From the NCBI RefSeq assembly GCF_901686465.1, contig NZ_LR594487.1, positions 1,981,650 to 2,045,649 of the forward strand: a stretch of DNA of 64,000 nt. The letters run 5' to 3'. The stretch comes from Halorubrum sp. DM2 (lineage in GTDB: Archaea > Halobacteriota > Halobacteria > Halobacteriales > Haloferacaceae). The translations under genes and the position numbers were made by a program. The notes below the pieces were generated by a model. The model made no database searches. It was not told the origin of the DNA and saw only the letters and a program-made list of their open reading frames with translations. Of this stretch, positions 25,920 to 34,439 are shown piece by piece; position 1 is the first letter of the stretch; each line of letters opens with the position of its first letter.

Positions 25920-26048
25920 ATGGGCATCTCCGAGTTCCTTGAGGGGCAGAACCTCACGCACCGCCAGATGGGGGCCATCATGGTCGGGTGGATCCTGCTC
26001 GTCTCGATCGTCGCCGTCGGCATGCTACTGTACACCTCCTCGCTCTGA
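25920..26048 (+). CDS. 42-residue single-span membrane protein, unknown
   Basis: A very short frame: a polar, amphipathic N-terminus (MGISEFLEGQNLTHRQMGA) followed by one membrane helix (IMVGWILLVSIVAVGMLLY) and a four-residue tail. It is supported by a well-placed TATA element upstream and by codon use like its neighbours. I do not recognise the family. Small one-helix proteins often modulate larger membrane complexes, but nothing in the sequence shows a partner. Confidence 0.65.
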   Translation: MGISEFLEGQNLTHRQMGAIMVGWILLVSIVAVGMLLYTSSL

Positions 26049-26125
26049 TCGGGGCGATAACCGCCGGCTGACCGGCGGCGGTCGGTCGCCCCCTCGGTTC
26101 CCGTGCGTGGGACCAGAATGAACGA

Positions 26126-26590
26126 CTACGCCTCGTCGTCGTCCGCTTCTTCAGCGCCGTCTGCGTGGTCGTCTGCGTGTTCGTCGCCCTCGTCGGCTTC
26201 TTCATCATCTTCCACGTGTTCGTCGGTCTCGCCCCCTTCCTCATCGTCGTCCGCGTGGTCGTCGCTCTCGGACTCGACCTCGATCGTTATCGGTCCGTCG
26301 TCCGTCGCGGTCGCTTCGGTCTCCGACTCGCCGGTCTCGTCGTGGATCTCGGCGTCGACCTCGTCGGCGGTCACCTCCAGTTCGCTCAAGGCGTAGCCGA
26401 CCGCGTAGCCGGTCGATCCGCCGAGGAGTGCGCCGATACCGGCCCCGACCGGTCCGCCGCGAGCGCCGAAGACCGCGCCGGCGAAGCCGCCGACCGTCGC
26501 CGCGCGCTCGGCGTCGCGCTCCGGGTCGCCGGTCGGCTCGAACGGCTCCGTTTCGCCTCGGTCCGCGTCGCCGTGCTCGTGGGCGTCCAT
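26126..26590 (-). CDS. Glycine-zipper protein with acidic tail
   Basis: The 154-residue protein has a polar acidic N-terminus and a glycine-zipper pair of helices at about residues 33-68 (GGFAGAVFGARGGPVGAGIG, then ALLGGSTGYAVGYAL). The extreme C-terminal half is almost wholly Asp, Glu, His, Gly and Ala. Glycine zippers insert in or associate with membranes. The function is unknown. The TATA element at 26613-26622 supports ATG 26590. Confidence 0.7.
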   Translation of the reverse strand: MDAHEHGDADRGETEPFEPTGDPERDAERAATVGGFAGAVFGARGGPVGAGIGALLGGSTGYAVGYALSELEVTADEVDAEIHDETGESETEATATDDGPITIEVESESDDHADDDEEGGETDEHVEDDEEADEGDEHADDHADGAEEADDDEA

Positions 26591-26612
26591 ACCGTTTGTT
26601 GCGTCCGGAGAC

Positions 26613-26622
26613 CCCTATATCT
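26613..26622 (-). promoter_or_regulatory. TATA element of the glycine-zipper gene
   Basis: The minus strand reads GAGATATAGG, 23-32 bases before ATG 26590. It lies in the 37-base spacer after the RNB gene stop. Confidence 0.5.
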
Positions 26623-26627
26623 CCCGC

Positions 26628-27929
26628 TCAGGCGGTGTGTTTTGCTTCCTCGGGGTCCTCGACGACCTCGACGCCGCGGTTGTTGACGGCGTGGGAATCG
26701 AGCCCCTGCTCTTGGAGGAACTGCTTGTAGAGTCGCTCTGCTGTCTCGCCGTCTTTCTGCTTGTCGCTGGCGTGGTCGCACAGTTCGACGAGGTTCTCCG
26801 GCACGTCGTTCTCGTGGACGATCCAGTGGTTGATCGTGTCGGAGAGCCGGCGGATTGGCGAGGTGAAGTGGCCGTAGATGTCGAAGTTGAGCGCGTGGTG
26901 GCCGCCGAACGGGTCGTTCATGTACTTCGCGCGGGGCATCACCTTCAGCACGGCGCGCTGGATCTTGTTGAGCTGGCGCTCGGGCGACTCCTCTAGGGCG
27001 GCGTTGACCGCTTTTCGCGGGTCGTCGCCCCACGCGTCGCCGGGGATGGAGACGCCGTTCAGCTCTTGGATCTCCTTGAGCGCCTCGTTCCACTGGTCGG
27101 GGGTCGGTTGCGGGTGGACGCGGTACATCGCCTCGACGCCGCGGTCCCACATCAGGGTGTGCGTCACCGCCTTGTTCGCCTTCAGCATCGACTCCTCGAT
27201 GATGGTGTGCGCGCGGTCGCGCCGCGGATTCAAGACGAGCGAGCCGTCCGCCTTGCGCTGTTCGTGCATGCGGTCGGCGAGCTCGAAGGCGAGCTGGTTC
27301 TCCTCGCTGAGGGGGAGATCGGGGTCTTCGAGGCGGTTCTCGCACTCCGAGTAGGTGAGCCGCTCGTCGGAGTTGATAACGGACTTGTAGATGTCGATGT
27401 CCTCGAACGAAAGCGTCTCGTCGTCGATCTCCATCTCGACTGTGTGCGCGAGCCGGTCCTCGTTGGGGACGAGCGAACAGACGGTCTCCGCCAGCACCGG
27501 CGGCAGCATGTGGATCGTGTAGTCGGGCAGGTAGACGGTGTTGGCGCGCTCGACCGCCTCCTCCCACATCGCGGTGTCGGGGGTGACGTAGTGGGTCACG
27601 TCGGCGATGTGGACCCACAGCCGGTAGGCGTCCTCCTCGCGCTCGATGGAGATGGCGTCGTCGAAGTCCTGCGCGTCGACCGGGTCGGTGGTCCACGTCG
27701 TGAGGTCGCGGAGGTCCTCGCGCTCGTCGATCTCGTCTTCGATCTCCTCGTACACGTCTTCGGTCCGCGCCTCAGCCTCCCGGAGCACCTCGCTCGGGAA
27801 CTCGTCGCGGATCTCGAACTCCTCGAACAGCTCCTCGCGCTTCTCGGCGAGTCGGTCCGCCAGCTCCGGCGTGATCGTCACGGGGCCCTGGTCCTCGGCG
27901 GACCCTTGCTTCGGCTCGTCGTCTGACAT
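26628..27929 (-). CDS. RNB-domain exoribonuclease (RNase II/R family)
   Basis: The 433-residue protein consists of a short acidic N-terminus and an RNB catalytic domain. The metal-binding aspartates are in TTDPVDAQDFDDAIS (about residues 80-94), followed by HIADVTHYV, LPPVLAETVCSL, and the C-terminal active-site motif GHFTSPIRRLSD. It lacks the cold-shock and S1 RNA-binding domains of bacterial RNase R, which is usual for the haloarchaeal form. It probably degrades RNA 3' to 5'. Confidence 0.9.
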   Translation of the reverse strand: MSDDEPKQGSAEDQGPVTITPELADRLAEKREELFEEFEIRDEFPSEVLREAEARTEDVYEEIEDEIDEREDLRDLTTWTTDPVDAQDFDDAISIEREEDAYRLWVHIADVTHYVTPDTAMWEEAVERANTVYLPDYTIHMLPPVLAETVCSLVPNEDRLAHTVEMEIDDETLSFEDIDIYKSVINSDERLTYSECENRLEDPDLPLSEENQLAFELADRMHEQRKADGSLVLNPRRDRAHTIIEESMLKANKAVTHTLMWDRGVEAMYRVHPQPTPDQWNEALKEIQELNGVSIPGDAWGDDPRKAVNAALEESPERQLNKIQRAVLKVMPRAKYMNDPFGGHHALNFDIYGHFTSPIRRLSDTINHWIVHENDVPENLVELCDHASDKQKDGETAERLYKQFLQEQGLDSHAVNNRGVEVVEDPEEAKHTA

Positions 27930-27997
27930 ACCTCCACCAACGCGGGTCCGTTAGAAAGGCCTGTCGGGCGGTGGAGACGGGCGTCCTCGCGGCCCGC

Positions 27998-28861
27998 TCA
28001 GACGATCGCCCCGACGGCGGGCGACAACGTCACCCCGGCCACCGCGAGCGCGACCGCGCCGAAGACGACCGGCACCGCCGACCGCCCGACCTGTCGCAGC
28101 GCAGTCCGCCTCGCGCTCGCGTCCGAGACCACGAACGGCGAGCCGTCCGCGATCCGCGACTTCACCTCCCCGACAGGCGCGTCCGGGAACGCCTCGCTAT
28201 CGCCGACGACCGTCACCTCGTCGCCCGGGCGGAGCGCCCGCTGGACGTACCGGCGGCGCGGGTCGTCGCCGATCGTGAGCGGCCCGACCTCGTACCCCGT
28301 CTCCGTCGCGTCGACCTCGTCGACCGTGTCGATGAACCCCCGAACGCGCTCGGGCGGCTCCTCGCCGGCGTCGAGTTTGATCTTCTCGTCGACCTCGAAG
28401 GAGAACGTCGCCGCCGCGGGGTCGACCCGGACTCCGGTCCCGCCGTCCTCGACCCGGAAGGAGACGCCGGCCTCGCCCCCGTCGATCGTGACCCACGACT
28501 GCCCTTTCCCCTGACTGCGGAGCTCGGAGACGTCGTACTCGACGCAGAGACACGGACCGCCGCCGAACGGCGACGGGAGCGTCTCGTCGTCGACCGCGGC
28601 CGCCCGGCCCGTGACCCGGATCCGGCGCTCCGTGCCGTCGAGTCCGCGCGGGTCGGTTGCGGTCGCTCGGAGGACTCGGGCGGCCTCGCGGGCACCGAGC
28701 GCCCCGTACGCGAGGCACGCGAGTCCGACGACCAGTGCGGCGGCTCCGACGGCGGTCGGCACGGGGTCGACGGCGCTGACCGCGAGCGGTGCGGGGTCGA
28801 GCGTGCCGAGCGTGACCGACACGGGGTCGGAAGCAACGGCTACGTCGTGGAGGGCGACCAT
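27998..28861 (-). CDS. GIDE-domain membrane protein
   Basis: A 287-residue protein with an N-terminal hydrophobic region (about residues 35-55), a central soluble domain and a C-terminal pair of helices. The central part (GRAAAVDDETLPSPFGGGPC, then LCVEYDVSEL) fits the GIDE/BAM domain seen in eukaryotic MULAN E3 ligases and in many archaeal membrane proteins of unknown role. There is no RING domain, so no ligase activity is implied. It is separated from the RNB gene by 68 bases. Confidence 0.7.
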   Translation of the reverse strand: MVALHDVAVASDPVSVTLGTLDPAPLAVSAVDPVPTAVGAAALVVGLACLAYGALGAREAARVLRATATDPRGLDGTERRIRVTGRAAAVDDETLPSPFGGGPCLCVEYDVSELRSQGKGQSWVTIDGGEAGVSFRVEDGGTGVRVDPAAATFSFEVDEKIKLDAGEEPPERVRGFIDTVDEVDATETGYEVGPLTIGDDPRRRYVQRALRPGDEVTVVGDSEAFPDAPVGEVKSRIADGSPFVVSDASARRTALRQVGRSAVPVVFGAVALAVAGVTLSPAVGAIV

Positions 28862-28897
28862 ACGTACGACCGCGGTACTGAGCCGCGACGGGTAGAC

Positions 28898-29269
28898 CTA
28901 TCGGTCGCGGTCGGAGCGGTCGTGGTCAGATCGGTCGCGGTCCGGGAGGTCGCGGTCCGATCGGCTCCTCCCGTCGCTCGTTTCGGCCGGGCCGTCGTCG
29001 CTCGTCACGGCGTCGACGTAGCGGCCGAGGAACTCCTCGGTGGAGAGTCCGTCCGACTCGATGGAACAGATCAGCGATTCGAGCCCGCCGCGGGGCTGGT
29101 GTGATATCCCGTCGTCGCAGTCGGCACAGAGGTACTCGAACTCCTTGTCGCGTCGGTCCCACCGGTCGCCCTCCTTGTCGTACTCGCGCGCGTCCTCCCG
29201 CAACACCGAGTCGCCGCACGCGATACACGTCACCGTCCGTCGGTCCCGGCCCCCTCGGGAGCCCCACAT
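28898..29269 (-). CDS. Zinc-binding protein (DUF7562-like)
   Basis: I choose ATG 29269 (MWGSRGGRDRRTVTCIACGD) over a GTG four codons upstream because family members start MWG. The 123-residue protein has CIAC and CADC knuckles around REYDKEGDRWDRRDKEFEYL, matching DUF7562. The last 20 residues are a repetitive Asp/Arg/Ser run (DRDRSDHDRSDRDR), which looks like a simple-sequence extension of the normal C-terminus. The function is unknown. Confidence 0.7.
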   Translation of the reverse strand: MWGSRGGRDRRTVTCIACGDSVLREDAREYDKEGDRWDRRDKEFEYLCADCDDGISHQPRGGLESLICSIESDGLSTEEFLGRYVDAVTSDDGPAETSDGRSRSDRDLPDRDRSDHDRSDRDR

Positions 29270-29426
29270 GCTCGCCCCCACGGATGCGTCGCACTTAGCG
29301 TTTTGTGCGCGACCGGTCGTCGGGGTTTTCGCGTGTGATCGGCCGACGTCGGCGTTTCGCGTGCGACGGGACGCGTTCCGACCGCCGAACGCACACGCCT
29401 ATTACCGTGGCCCCTCACCAGCCCGT

Positions 29427-29906
29427 ATGACGATCAGCGAGTCCGACCTCCCCGGCGTGGGGAAGAAGTTCGAGATCGATCTCGGCGACGAGGAGATGAT
29501 CGTCGTGATCCACAACACGGGGAAACGCGAGGTGTTCCGCCGGCCGGACCCGGACGACGACTCGGAGAAGGTGTTCGCGTTCGACGATGACCTCGCGCGG
29601 AAGATCGGGTCGATAATCGAGGGCGCGTACTTCCAGCCGGTCGAACCGGACACGCAGGAGACGACGCTCCCCGGCGGGATCCTCTTAGAGTGGTACGAGC
29701 TCCCACCGGGATCGCCGCTCGTCGGCGAGACCTTAGAGAGCGCCGACATCGGGAACCGGACCGGGCTCGCGATCGTCGCCATCCAGCGCGACGAGGGGGT
29801 GCTCGACAGTCCCGGTGCCGAGACCACGCTCCGCGAGGGCGACACCCTGATCGGGGTCGGCACACCCGAGAACTGCGCCGCGTTCGAGGAGATTCTCACC
29901 GGATGA
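29427..29906 (+). CDS. TrkA-C domain regulator of a cation/proton antiporter (KhtT-like)
   Basis: The 159-residue protein has an N-terminal domain (FEIDLGDEEMIVVIHNTGKR) and a C-terminal RCK_C/TrkA-C domain (GETLESADIGNRTGLAIVAI, then LREGDTLIGVGTPENCAAF). It sits 61 bases before a CPA2 antiporter gene, the same order as the KhtT-KhtU K+/H+ antiporter pair, where the small subunit senses ligand and gates the transporter. The start ATG 29427 avoids an upstream open extension. Confidence 0.85.
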   Translation: MTISESDLPGVGKKFEIDLGDEEMIVVIHNTGKREVFRRPDPDDDSEKVFAFDDDLARKIGSIIEGAYFQPVEPDTQETTLPGGILLEWYELPPGSPLVGETLESADIGNRTGLAIVAIQRDEGVLDSPGAETTLREGDTLIGVGTPENCAAFEEILTG

Positions 29907-29967
29907 GCGGCCGCTCCCTCGAAGCCGCCCCGCCCGCCGCGGTCGCTCGCGTCGGCGGTGATCGGTA

Positions 29968-31203
29968 GTGGCGCTGCTCGATGTCGGGATCATGTTCGCC
30001 GCCGTCGCGGTCGCCGGCGCGCTCGCGAATCGGCTCGGCCAGTCCGTCATTCCCGCGTACATCCTCGTCGGAATGCTGCTCGGGGAGTTCGTCCTCGGGC
30101 GGGTCGTCCTCCCCGTCGTCGGGACCGTCTACGTCCCCGAGACGGAGTTCATCGCGCTCGGCGCGGAGCTGGGGATCGTCTTCCTGCTCTTCTTTCTGGG
30201 TCTGGAGTTCAACCTCGACCGGCTGCTCGCCCGGCGGCGTCCGATCGGGGTCGCGGGAACGATCGACCTCGCGAACTTCGGGGCGGGGTTCGTTCTGGGC
30301 TGGCTCGTCTTCGGCGCGTTCCTCCCGGCGTTTCTGGTCGCGGGGATCGTCTACATCTCCTCGTCGGCGGTGATCACGAAGTCGCTCATCGATCTCGGCT
30401 GGATCGCCAACGACGAGGCGGAGCCAATGTTAGGCACGCTGGTGTACGAGGACCTGTTCATCGCGGTGTACCTCTCCGTCGCGTCCGCCCTGGTGCTCGG
30501 CGGCGGCGACGTCGCCGCGGCCGCGACCGACATCGGGATCGCGATCGGGTTCATCGTCGGACTACTGGCCCTGGCCCAGTTCGGGACCCCGGCGTTCGAC
30601 CGGTTGGTCGAGACGGACAACAAGGAGTTCGTGGCGCTGCGGTCGATCGCGACGGTCGTGTTGGTCGCGGGTGCCGCCCTCGAGCTCGGCGTCAGCGAGG
30701 CGGTCGCGGCCTTCTTCGTCGGGATGGCGTTCTCGTCGACGGGGTACGCCCACGAGATCGAGACGCTGTTGGAGCCGGTCCGCGATACCTTCGCCGCGGT
30801 GTTCTTCTTCTGGATCGGGCTCACGACCAACCCCGCGCTGTTCCCCGACGTCGCGGCGCTCGTCGCGCTCGCGGTGGTCGTGACGACGCCGACGAAGCTC
30901 GTCACCGGCTACCTCGGAGGGCGCGCGTTCGACCTGAACGTCCGTCGGTCGACCCGGGTCGGACTCGGCATGACCACCCGCGGCGAGTTCTCGCTGATCA
31001 TCGCGACGATAGCGGTCACCGGCGCGAACGCGGGCGCGTTCGACCCGGCCTTGGCGGGGACGATCAACGCCTTCGCGGTCGGCTACGTCCTCGTGATGGC
31101 GGTGCTGGGCACGACGCTGATGGGCTACTCCGCGCCGTTCGAATCGATCGCGACCTCGTGGCTGGACTCGGCCGACGGCGGTGACGGCGAGCTGTCGGGG
31201 TAG
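29968..31203 (+). CDS. Cation/proton antiporter of the CPA2 family (KhtU/KefB-like)
   Basis: The 411-residue protein has about 12 hydrophobic segments and the CPA2 features GQSVIPAYILVGMLLG, LGLEFNLDRL, ISSSAVITKSLIDLGW and GMTTRGEFSLIIATI. It likely exchanges K+ or Na+ for protons, important for ion balance at high salt. It starts at GTG 29968; ATG 29992 is an alternative. It pairs with the TrkA-C gene upstream and lacks its own C-terminal RCK domain, which the partner supplies. Confidence 0.87.
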   Translation: MALLDVGIMFAAVAVAGALANRLGQSVIPAYILVGMLLGEFVLGRVVLPVVGTVYVPETEFIALGAELGIVFLLFFLGLEFNLDRLLARRRPIGVAGTIDLANFGAGFVLGWLVFGAFLPAFLVAGIVYISSSAVITKSLIDLGWIANDEAEPMLGTLVYEDLFIAVYLSVASALVLGGGDVAAAATDIGIAIGFIVGLLALAQFGTPAFDRLVETDNKEFVALRSIATVVLVAGAALELGVSEAVAAFFVGMAFSSTGYAHEIETLLEPVRDTFAAVFFFWIGLTTNPALFPDVAALVALAVVVTTPTKLVTGYLGGRAFDLNVRRSTRVGLGMTTRGEFSLIIATIAVTGANAGAFDPALAGTINAFAVGYVLVMAVLGTTLMGYSAPFESIATSWLDSADGGDGELSG

Positions 31204-31220
31204 ACCGGAAGCGCGCCGTC

Positions 31221-31230
31221 CGGATTTATC
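31221..31230 (+). promoter_or_regulatory. TATA element of the Cas4-like gene
   Basis: CGGATTTATC lies 26-35 bases upstream of GTG 31256. It supports that start and shows the gene has its own promoter despite sitting 52 bases after the antiporter. Confidence 0.5.
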
Positions 31231-31255
31231 ACCGAAGCCGCGGCCAGCCGGCCGC

Positions 31256-31924
31256 GTGACGCTGGTTCCCTTCAGCGATCTGGCTCGCGCGGCGTACTGT
31301 CCCCGACAACTGTACTACGTCCGCCGCGACGGGGATCGGAGCGCGCCGCCGACGGCGCGCGAACGGATCGATCTGGCGTTCCGCTACGACGGACTGGTCG
31401 ACGCGTCGAACCGGACGCTCCGGCGGCTCCCGCTCCATCGGTCGCCGGCCGCGTACCGCCGGAACCTGACGCGGCTGCGCGACCGCGACGACTACGACGC
31501 CCTCGCCGACCCCGCGAGCGAGCGCGGGTTCCTCTCGGGGAAGGACTGTCACGGAACCGTTCACAAGGTGTTAGAGCCGAGAGAGCCGGAGGCTGCGCCG
31601 GTCCCGACGCTCGTCTCGTCGGGCGAACCCCCGGAGACCGGCGTGTGGGAGCCGCAGGCGGTCCGCGCGGTCGGGATCGCGAAGGCGCTGGCGTGGGAGC
31701 GCGAGCGCGAGGTCCCGCGGGCGCTCGTCGAGTACCCCGCGGTCGGCGTCGTCCGTGAAGTCCGACTCACGACCCGCAAGAAGGCGGCCTACCGGCGGGC
31801 GCTCCGAGCCGCGCGGTCGATCGACGGCCCGCCGCCGCGCGTCGACGACGGTCGCTGCGACTCCTGTGAGTACGCGAGCGAGTGCGGGACGCGGCGACGG
31901 AGCCTCCGGTCGCTGCTGGGATGA
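31256..31924 (+). CDS. Solo Cas4-like PD-(D/E)XK nuclease
   Basis: A 222-residue protein with the Cas4 plan: one cysteine near the N-terminus in AAYCPRQLYY (about residue 14) and three near the C-terminus in CDSCEYASEC (about 201-209), together forming a 4Fe-4S site. The nuclease core between them is divergent (RALVEYPAVGVVREVRL, TRKKAAYRRAL). CRISPR Cas4 trims prespacer DNA, but here there is no CRISPR array or other cas gene. Haloarchaea carry such solo Cas4 genes, probably in DNA repair. The start is GTG, leaderless. Confidence 0.82.
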   Translation: MTLVPFSDLARAAYCPRQLYYVRRDGDRSAPPTARERIDLAFRYDGLVDASNRTLRRLPLHRSPAAYRRNLTRLRDRDDYDALADPASERGFLSGKDCHGTVHKVLEPREPEAAPVPTLVSSGEPPETGVWEPQAVRAVGIAKALAWEREREVPRALVEYPAVGVVREVRLTTRKKAAYRRALRAARSIDGPPPRVDDGRCDSCEYASECGTRRRSLRSLLG

Positions 31925-31953
31925 GCCGCGCCGTCGGTCCTCGGCTCCGGTCG

Positions 31954-32442
31954 CTACGGCGAAAACGACGCGCCGCAGTCGGTACAGGTGAACCGGAACC
32001 GGCCCGCGTCGGTGAGTTCGGTGTCGTGGATGCGCTCGCCGCCGCACTCGCGACACTCGACGATCGACTCGATCTCCTCGAAGTCGTGGCGCGCGCCGGG
32101 CGCGCCGACCGCCCACGCGACGACCTCCTCGTCGGCGTCCTCGGGGACGAACCCGGACTGGAACTCGCCGGGCGCGAAGCGGATCAGCTCTCCGGGGCCG
32201 ACCTCAACGCGCTCGCGCTCGCGGCCGACCTCGAAGGTGGCGGTCCCCGAGAGGACGTAGAAGATCTCCTCCTGGTCGCCGTGGGTGTGGAGGCCGCCGG
32301 AGAACGCGTCGCCGGGCGCGAGTTCGAAGTAGTTCATCGCGACGTGCTCGGTGCCGAGCGCGCGCGAGACCGGCTTCCGGAGGTCGTGGACGCCCATCGG
32401 GTTCGTGACGACGTCGACGTCGTCGATCGCGACTCGCTCCAT
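31954..32442 (-). CDS. Cupin protein with C-terminal zinc ribbon
   Basis: This 162-residue protein has a cupin barrel with metal ligands in GGLHTHGDQEEIFYVLSGTA (about residues 49-68) and the second cupin motif ELIRFAPGEFQSGF. A C-terminal four-cysteine ribbon follows: CRECGGERIHD, then CTDCGASF. The combination recurs in haloarchaea. Cupins bind small molecules or act as metal-dependent enzymes, and the substrate is unknown. It is convergent with the Cas4-like gene. Confidence 0.82.
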   Translation of the reverse strand: MERVAIDDVDVVTNPMGVHDLRKPVSRALGTEHVAMNYFELAPGDAFSGGLHTHGDQEEIFYVLSGTATFEVGRERERVEVGPGELIRFAPGEFQSGFVPEDADEEVVAWAVGAPGARHDFEEIESIVECRECGGERIHDTELTDAGRFRFTCTDCGASFSP

Positions 32443-32611
32443 ACGGGCCGGTCGGCGGGCGACTCCCTAACGCTGGCGGCGGTCACGCCGGGCGTACTGA
32501 TTGGCCGGACGCACCCGACGTGTCGGCCGAGCCGGACGCGCCGCCGAGGGATCGTCGGTTCGACCCCGCGTTCGGCGACGATCGCTCGGCCATTCCTGAC
32601 GCGACCCGGCA

Positions 32612-32619
32612 GTTTATAC
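32612..32619 (+). promoter_or_regulatory. TATA element of the LeuA/CimA leader
   Basis: GTTTATAC sits 179-186 bases before the TTG start but only 18-25 bases before ATG 32637, which opens a 14-codon frame ending at TAG 32681. Transcription therefore seems to start at a short upstream frame, not at the enzyme gene. The 355-base spacer 32443-32797 contains nothing else I recognise. Confidence 0.45.
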
Positions 32620-32797
32620 GTGTGACCGTCGTTCGCATGGGTACGAATGACGCGAGACACTCGCGATCGTTCGGAGGATAGAGGAAGTCGCCTCGCGGCG
32701 GCTGGCCGCGAAATTCTCCGACGATAACGACTCCGGGGCACGACCGCCCCGCGGCGGCACCGACCCCCAGACCACCGACGAGCCGACGGACTCCCTT

Positions 32798-34378
32798 TTG
32801 ACCCGAACACCACTCACCGACCTCGACGAGGTACAGCTACTCGACACCACCCTCCGCGACGGCGAACAGATGCCGGGCGTCTCGCTGTCGCCCGGCGAGA
32901 AGGTCGACGTCGCCCGCGAACTCGACGCCGCCGGCGTCCACCTGATCGAGGCCGGCTCGGCGTGCACCTCGGCGGGCGAGCGCGAGGCGATCCGACAGGT
33001 CGCCGAGGAGGGGCTGGACGCGACGGTGACGAGCTTCGCGCGCGGCGTGAAGCGAGACGTGGACCACGCGCTCGACTGCGGCGTCGACGGCGTGAACCTC
33101 GTCGTCCCCGCCTCCGACAAGCACGTCGAGACGAAGGTGGGCTCGACCCGCGACGAGGTCGTCGAGACGACCGTCGAACTCGTCGAGTACGCCAAAGACC
33201 ACGGGCTGTGGGTCGAGGTGCTCGGCGAGGACGGCTCGCGGGCCGACCTCGACTACCTCGAACGCCTGCTCGGTGCCGGACTCGACGCCGGCGCGGACCG
33301 GATCTGCTACTGCGACACGGTGGGCGCGGCCGACCCCGAGCGCACCGCGAGGGTGGTCTCGCGGCTCGCCGACCGCGGCCCGACGAGCCTCCACACCCAC
33401 GACGACCTCGGCTTCGGGCTGGCGAACGTCCACGCCGGGCTGAAGGCCGGCGCGGACACGGTCCACGGCACCGTCCTCGGCGTCGGCGAGCGCGCCGGCA
33501 ACGTCGCCCTCGAAGAGGTGGCAATCGCGCTGGGCGAGTCGTACGGCGTCGACACCGTCGAGCTCTCGCGGCTCTACCGACTCTGCCGGACGGTCTCGGA
33601 GGCGACCGGCGTCGCGCTCCCGCCGAACAAGGCCGTCTGCGGCGCGAACGCCTTCGCCCACGAGTCCGGCATCCACACCGACGGCACCCTCAAGGACGGG
33701 ACGATGTACGAGCCGTACCCGCCGGAGACGGTCGGGCGGGAGCGCCGGCTCGTCCTCGGCAAACACGCTGGCCGCGCCGGGGTGAAAGCGGCGCTCGCCG
33801 ACCACGACGTCGCGGTGACCGACGACGAGCTCCGCGAGGTCGTCACCCGCGTCAAGGAGCTGGGCGAGCGCGGCAAGCGCGTCACCGACGCGGACCTGCT
33901 CGCGGTCGCCGACGACGTCCGCGGCCGCAAGCGCGAGCGCCACGTCGAGCTCGTCGACCTCTCCGCGACCTCCGGGGGGAACCTCCCGACCGCCTCGGTC
34001 CGGCTCCGCGTCGGCGACGACGAGCGCGTCGCCGCCGGCACCGGCTCCGGCCCGGTCGACGCCGGGCTGGAGGCGGTTCGGACGGCGCTCGCGGGCGACG
34101 GAACCGGAAGCGACGGGGCCGAGGGGACCGACGACGCCGCCGACGGCGTCGCCTTCGAGCTCGACTCCTACCACGTCGACGCGATCACGGGCGGTACCGA
34201 TGCGGTTGTCACCGTCGAGGTGGACCTCTCGCGCGGCGACCGCTCCGTGAGCGTCTCGGCGTCGGACGCCGACATCACCCGCGCGAGCGTGGTCGGAATG
34301 GTAGACGGACTCGACCGCCTGCTGGCCGCCGAGGCCGACGCCGGGGGCGCGGAGCCGGGGGCGGTCGCCGACGACTGA
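32798..34378 (+). CDS. 2-isopropylmalate/(R)-citramalate synthase family enzyme
   Basis: Condenses acetyl-CoA with a 2-oxo acid (2-oxoisovalerate for leucine, or pyruvate for isoleucine). The 526-residue protein has the HMGL-like barrel (LLDTTLRDGEQMPGVSLS near the start, TSLHTHDDLGFGLANVHAG, GVGERAGNVALEE), the linker (HESGIHTDGTLKDGTMY, LGKHAGRAGVK) and a C-terminal allosteric domain. Which of the two substrates is used cannot be told by eye. The only start near the conserved region is TTG 32798; the same frame stays open and coding-like back to 32651 without a start codon. Confidence 0.85.
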   Translation: MTRTPLTDLDEVQLLDTTLRDGEQMPGVSLSPGEKVDVARELDAAGVHLIEAGSACTSAGEREAIRQVAEEGLDATVTSFARGVKRDVDHALDCGVDGVNLVVPASDKHVETKVGSTRDEVVETTVELVEYAKDHGLWVEVLGEDGSRADLDYLERLLGAGLDAGADRICYCDTVGAADPERTARVVSRLADRGPTSLHTHDDLGFGLANVHAGLKAGADTVHGTVLGVGERAGNVALEEVAIALGESYGVDTVELSRLYRLCRTVSEATGVALPPNKAVCGANAFAHESGIHTDGTLKDGTMYEPYPPETVGRERRLVLGKHAGRAGVKAALADHDVAVTDDELREVVTRVKELGERGKRVTDADLLAVADDVRGRKRERHVELVDLSATSGGNLPTASVRLRVGDDERVAAGTGSGPVDAGLEAVRTALAGDGTGSDGAEGTDDAADGVAFELDSYHVDAITGGTDAVVTVEVDLSRGDRSVSVSASDADITRASVVGMVDGLDRLLAAEADAGGAEPGAVADD

Positions 34379-34407
34379 ACTGAGACGGTTCCTGCGGCGA
34401 CGGGGGA

Positions 34408-34415
34408 GATTTATG
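34408..34415 (+). promoter_or_regulatory. TATA element of vapBC
   Basis: GATTTATG is 25-32 bases upstream of ATG 34440 and directly adjoins the palindromic operator candidate. Confidence 0.55.
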
Positions 34416-34419
34416 TCTT

Positions 34420-34438
34420 TTCCCACCGTACGTGGGAA
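34420..34438 (+). promoter_or_regulatory. Palindromic operator candidate of vapBC
   Basis: Perfect inverted repeat TTCCCAC-CGTAC-GTGGGAA, ending one base before the antitoxin ATG and starting five bases after the TATA element. Antitoxins with an AbrB/MazE-type fold bind palindromes of this size and repress their own operon. Binding here would block transcription initiation. Confidence 0.65.
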
Positions 34439-34439
34439 T

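Noticed and set aside
25349-26035. Minus-strand frame of 228 codons over the tRNA region
   Set aside because: It overlaps the tRNA and a small membrane-protein gene in antisense and has no recognisable domain.
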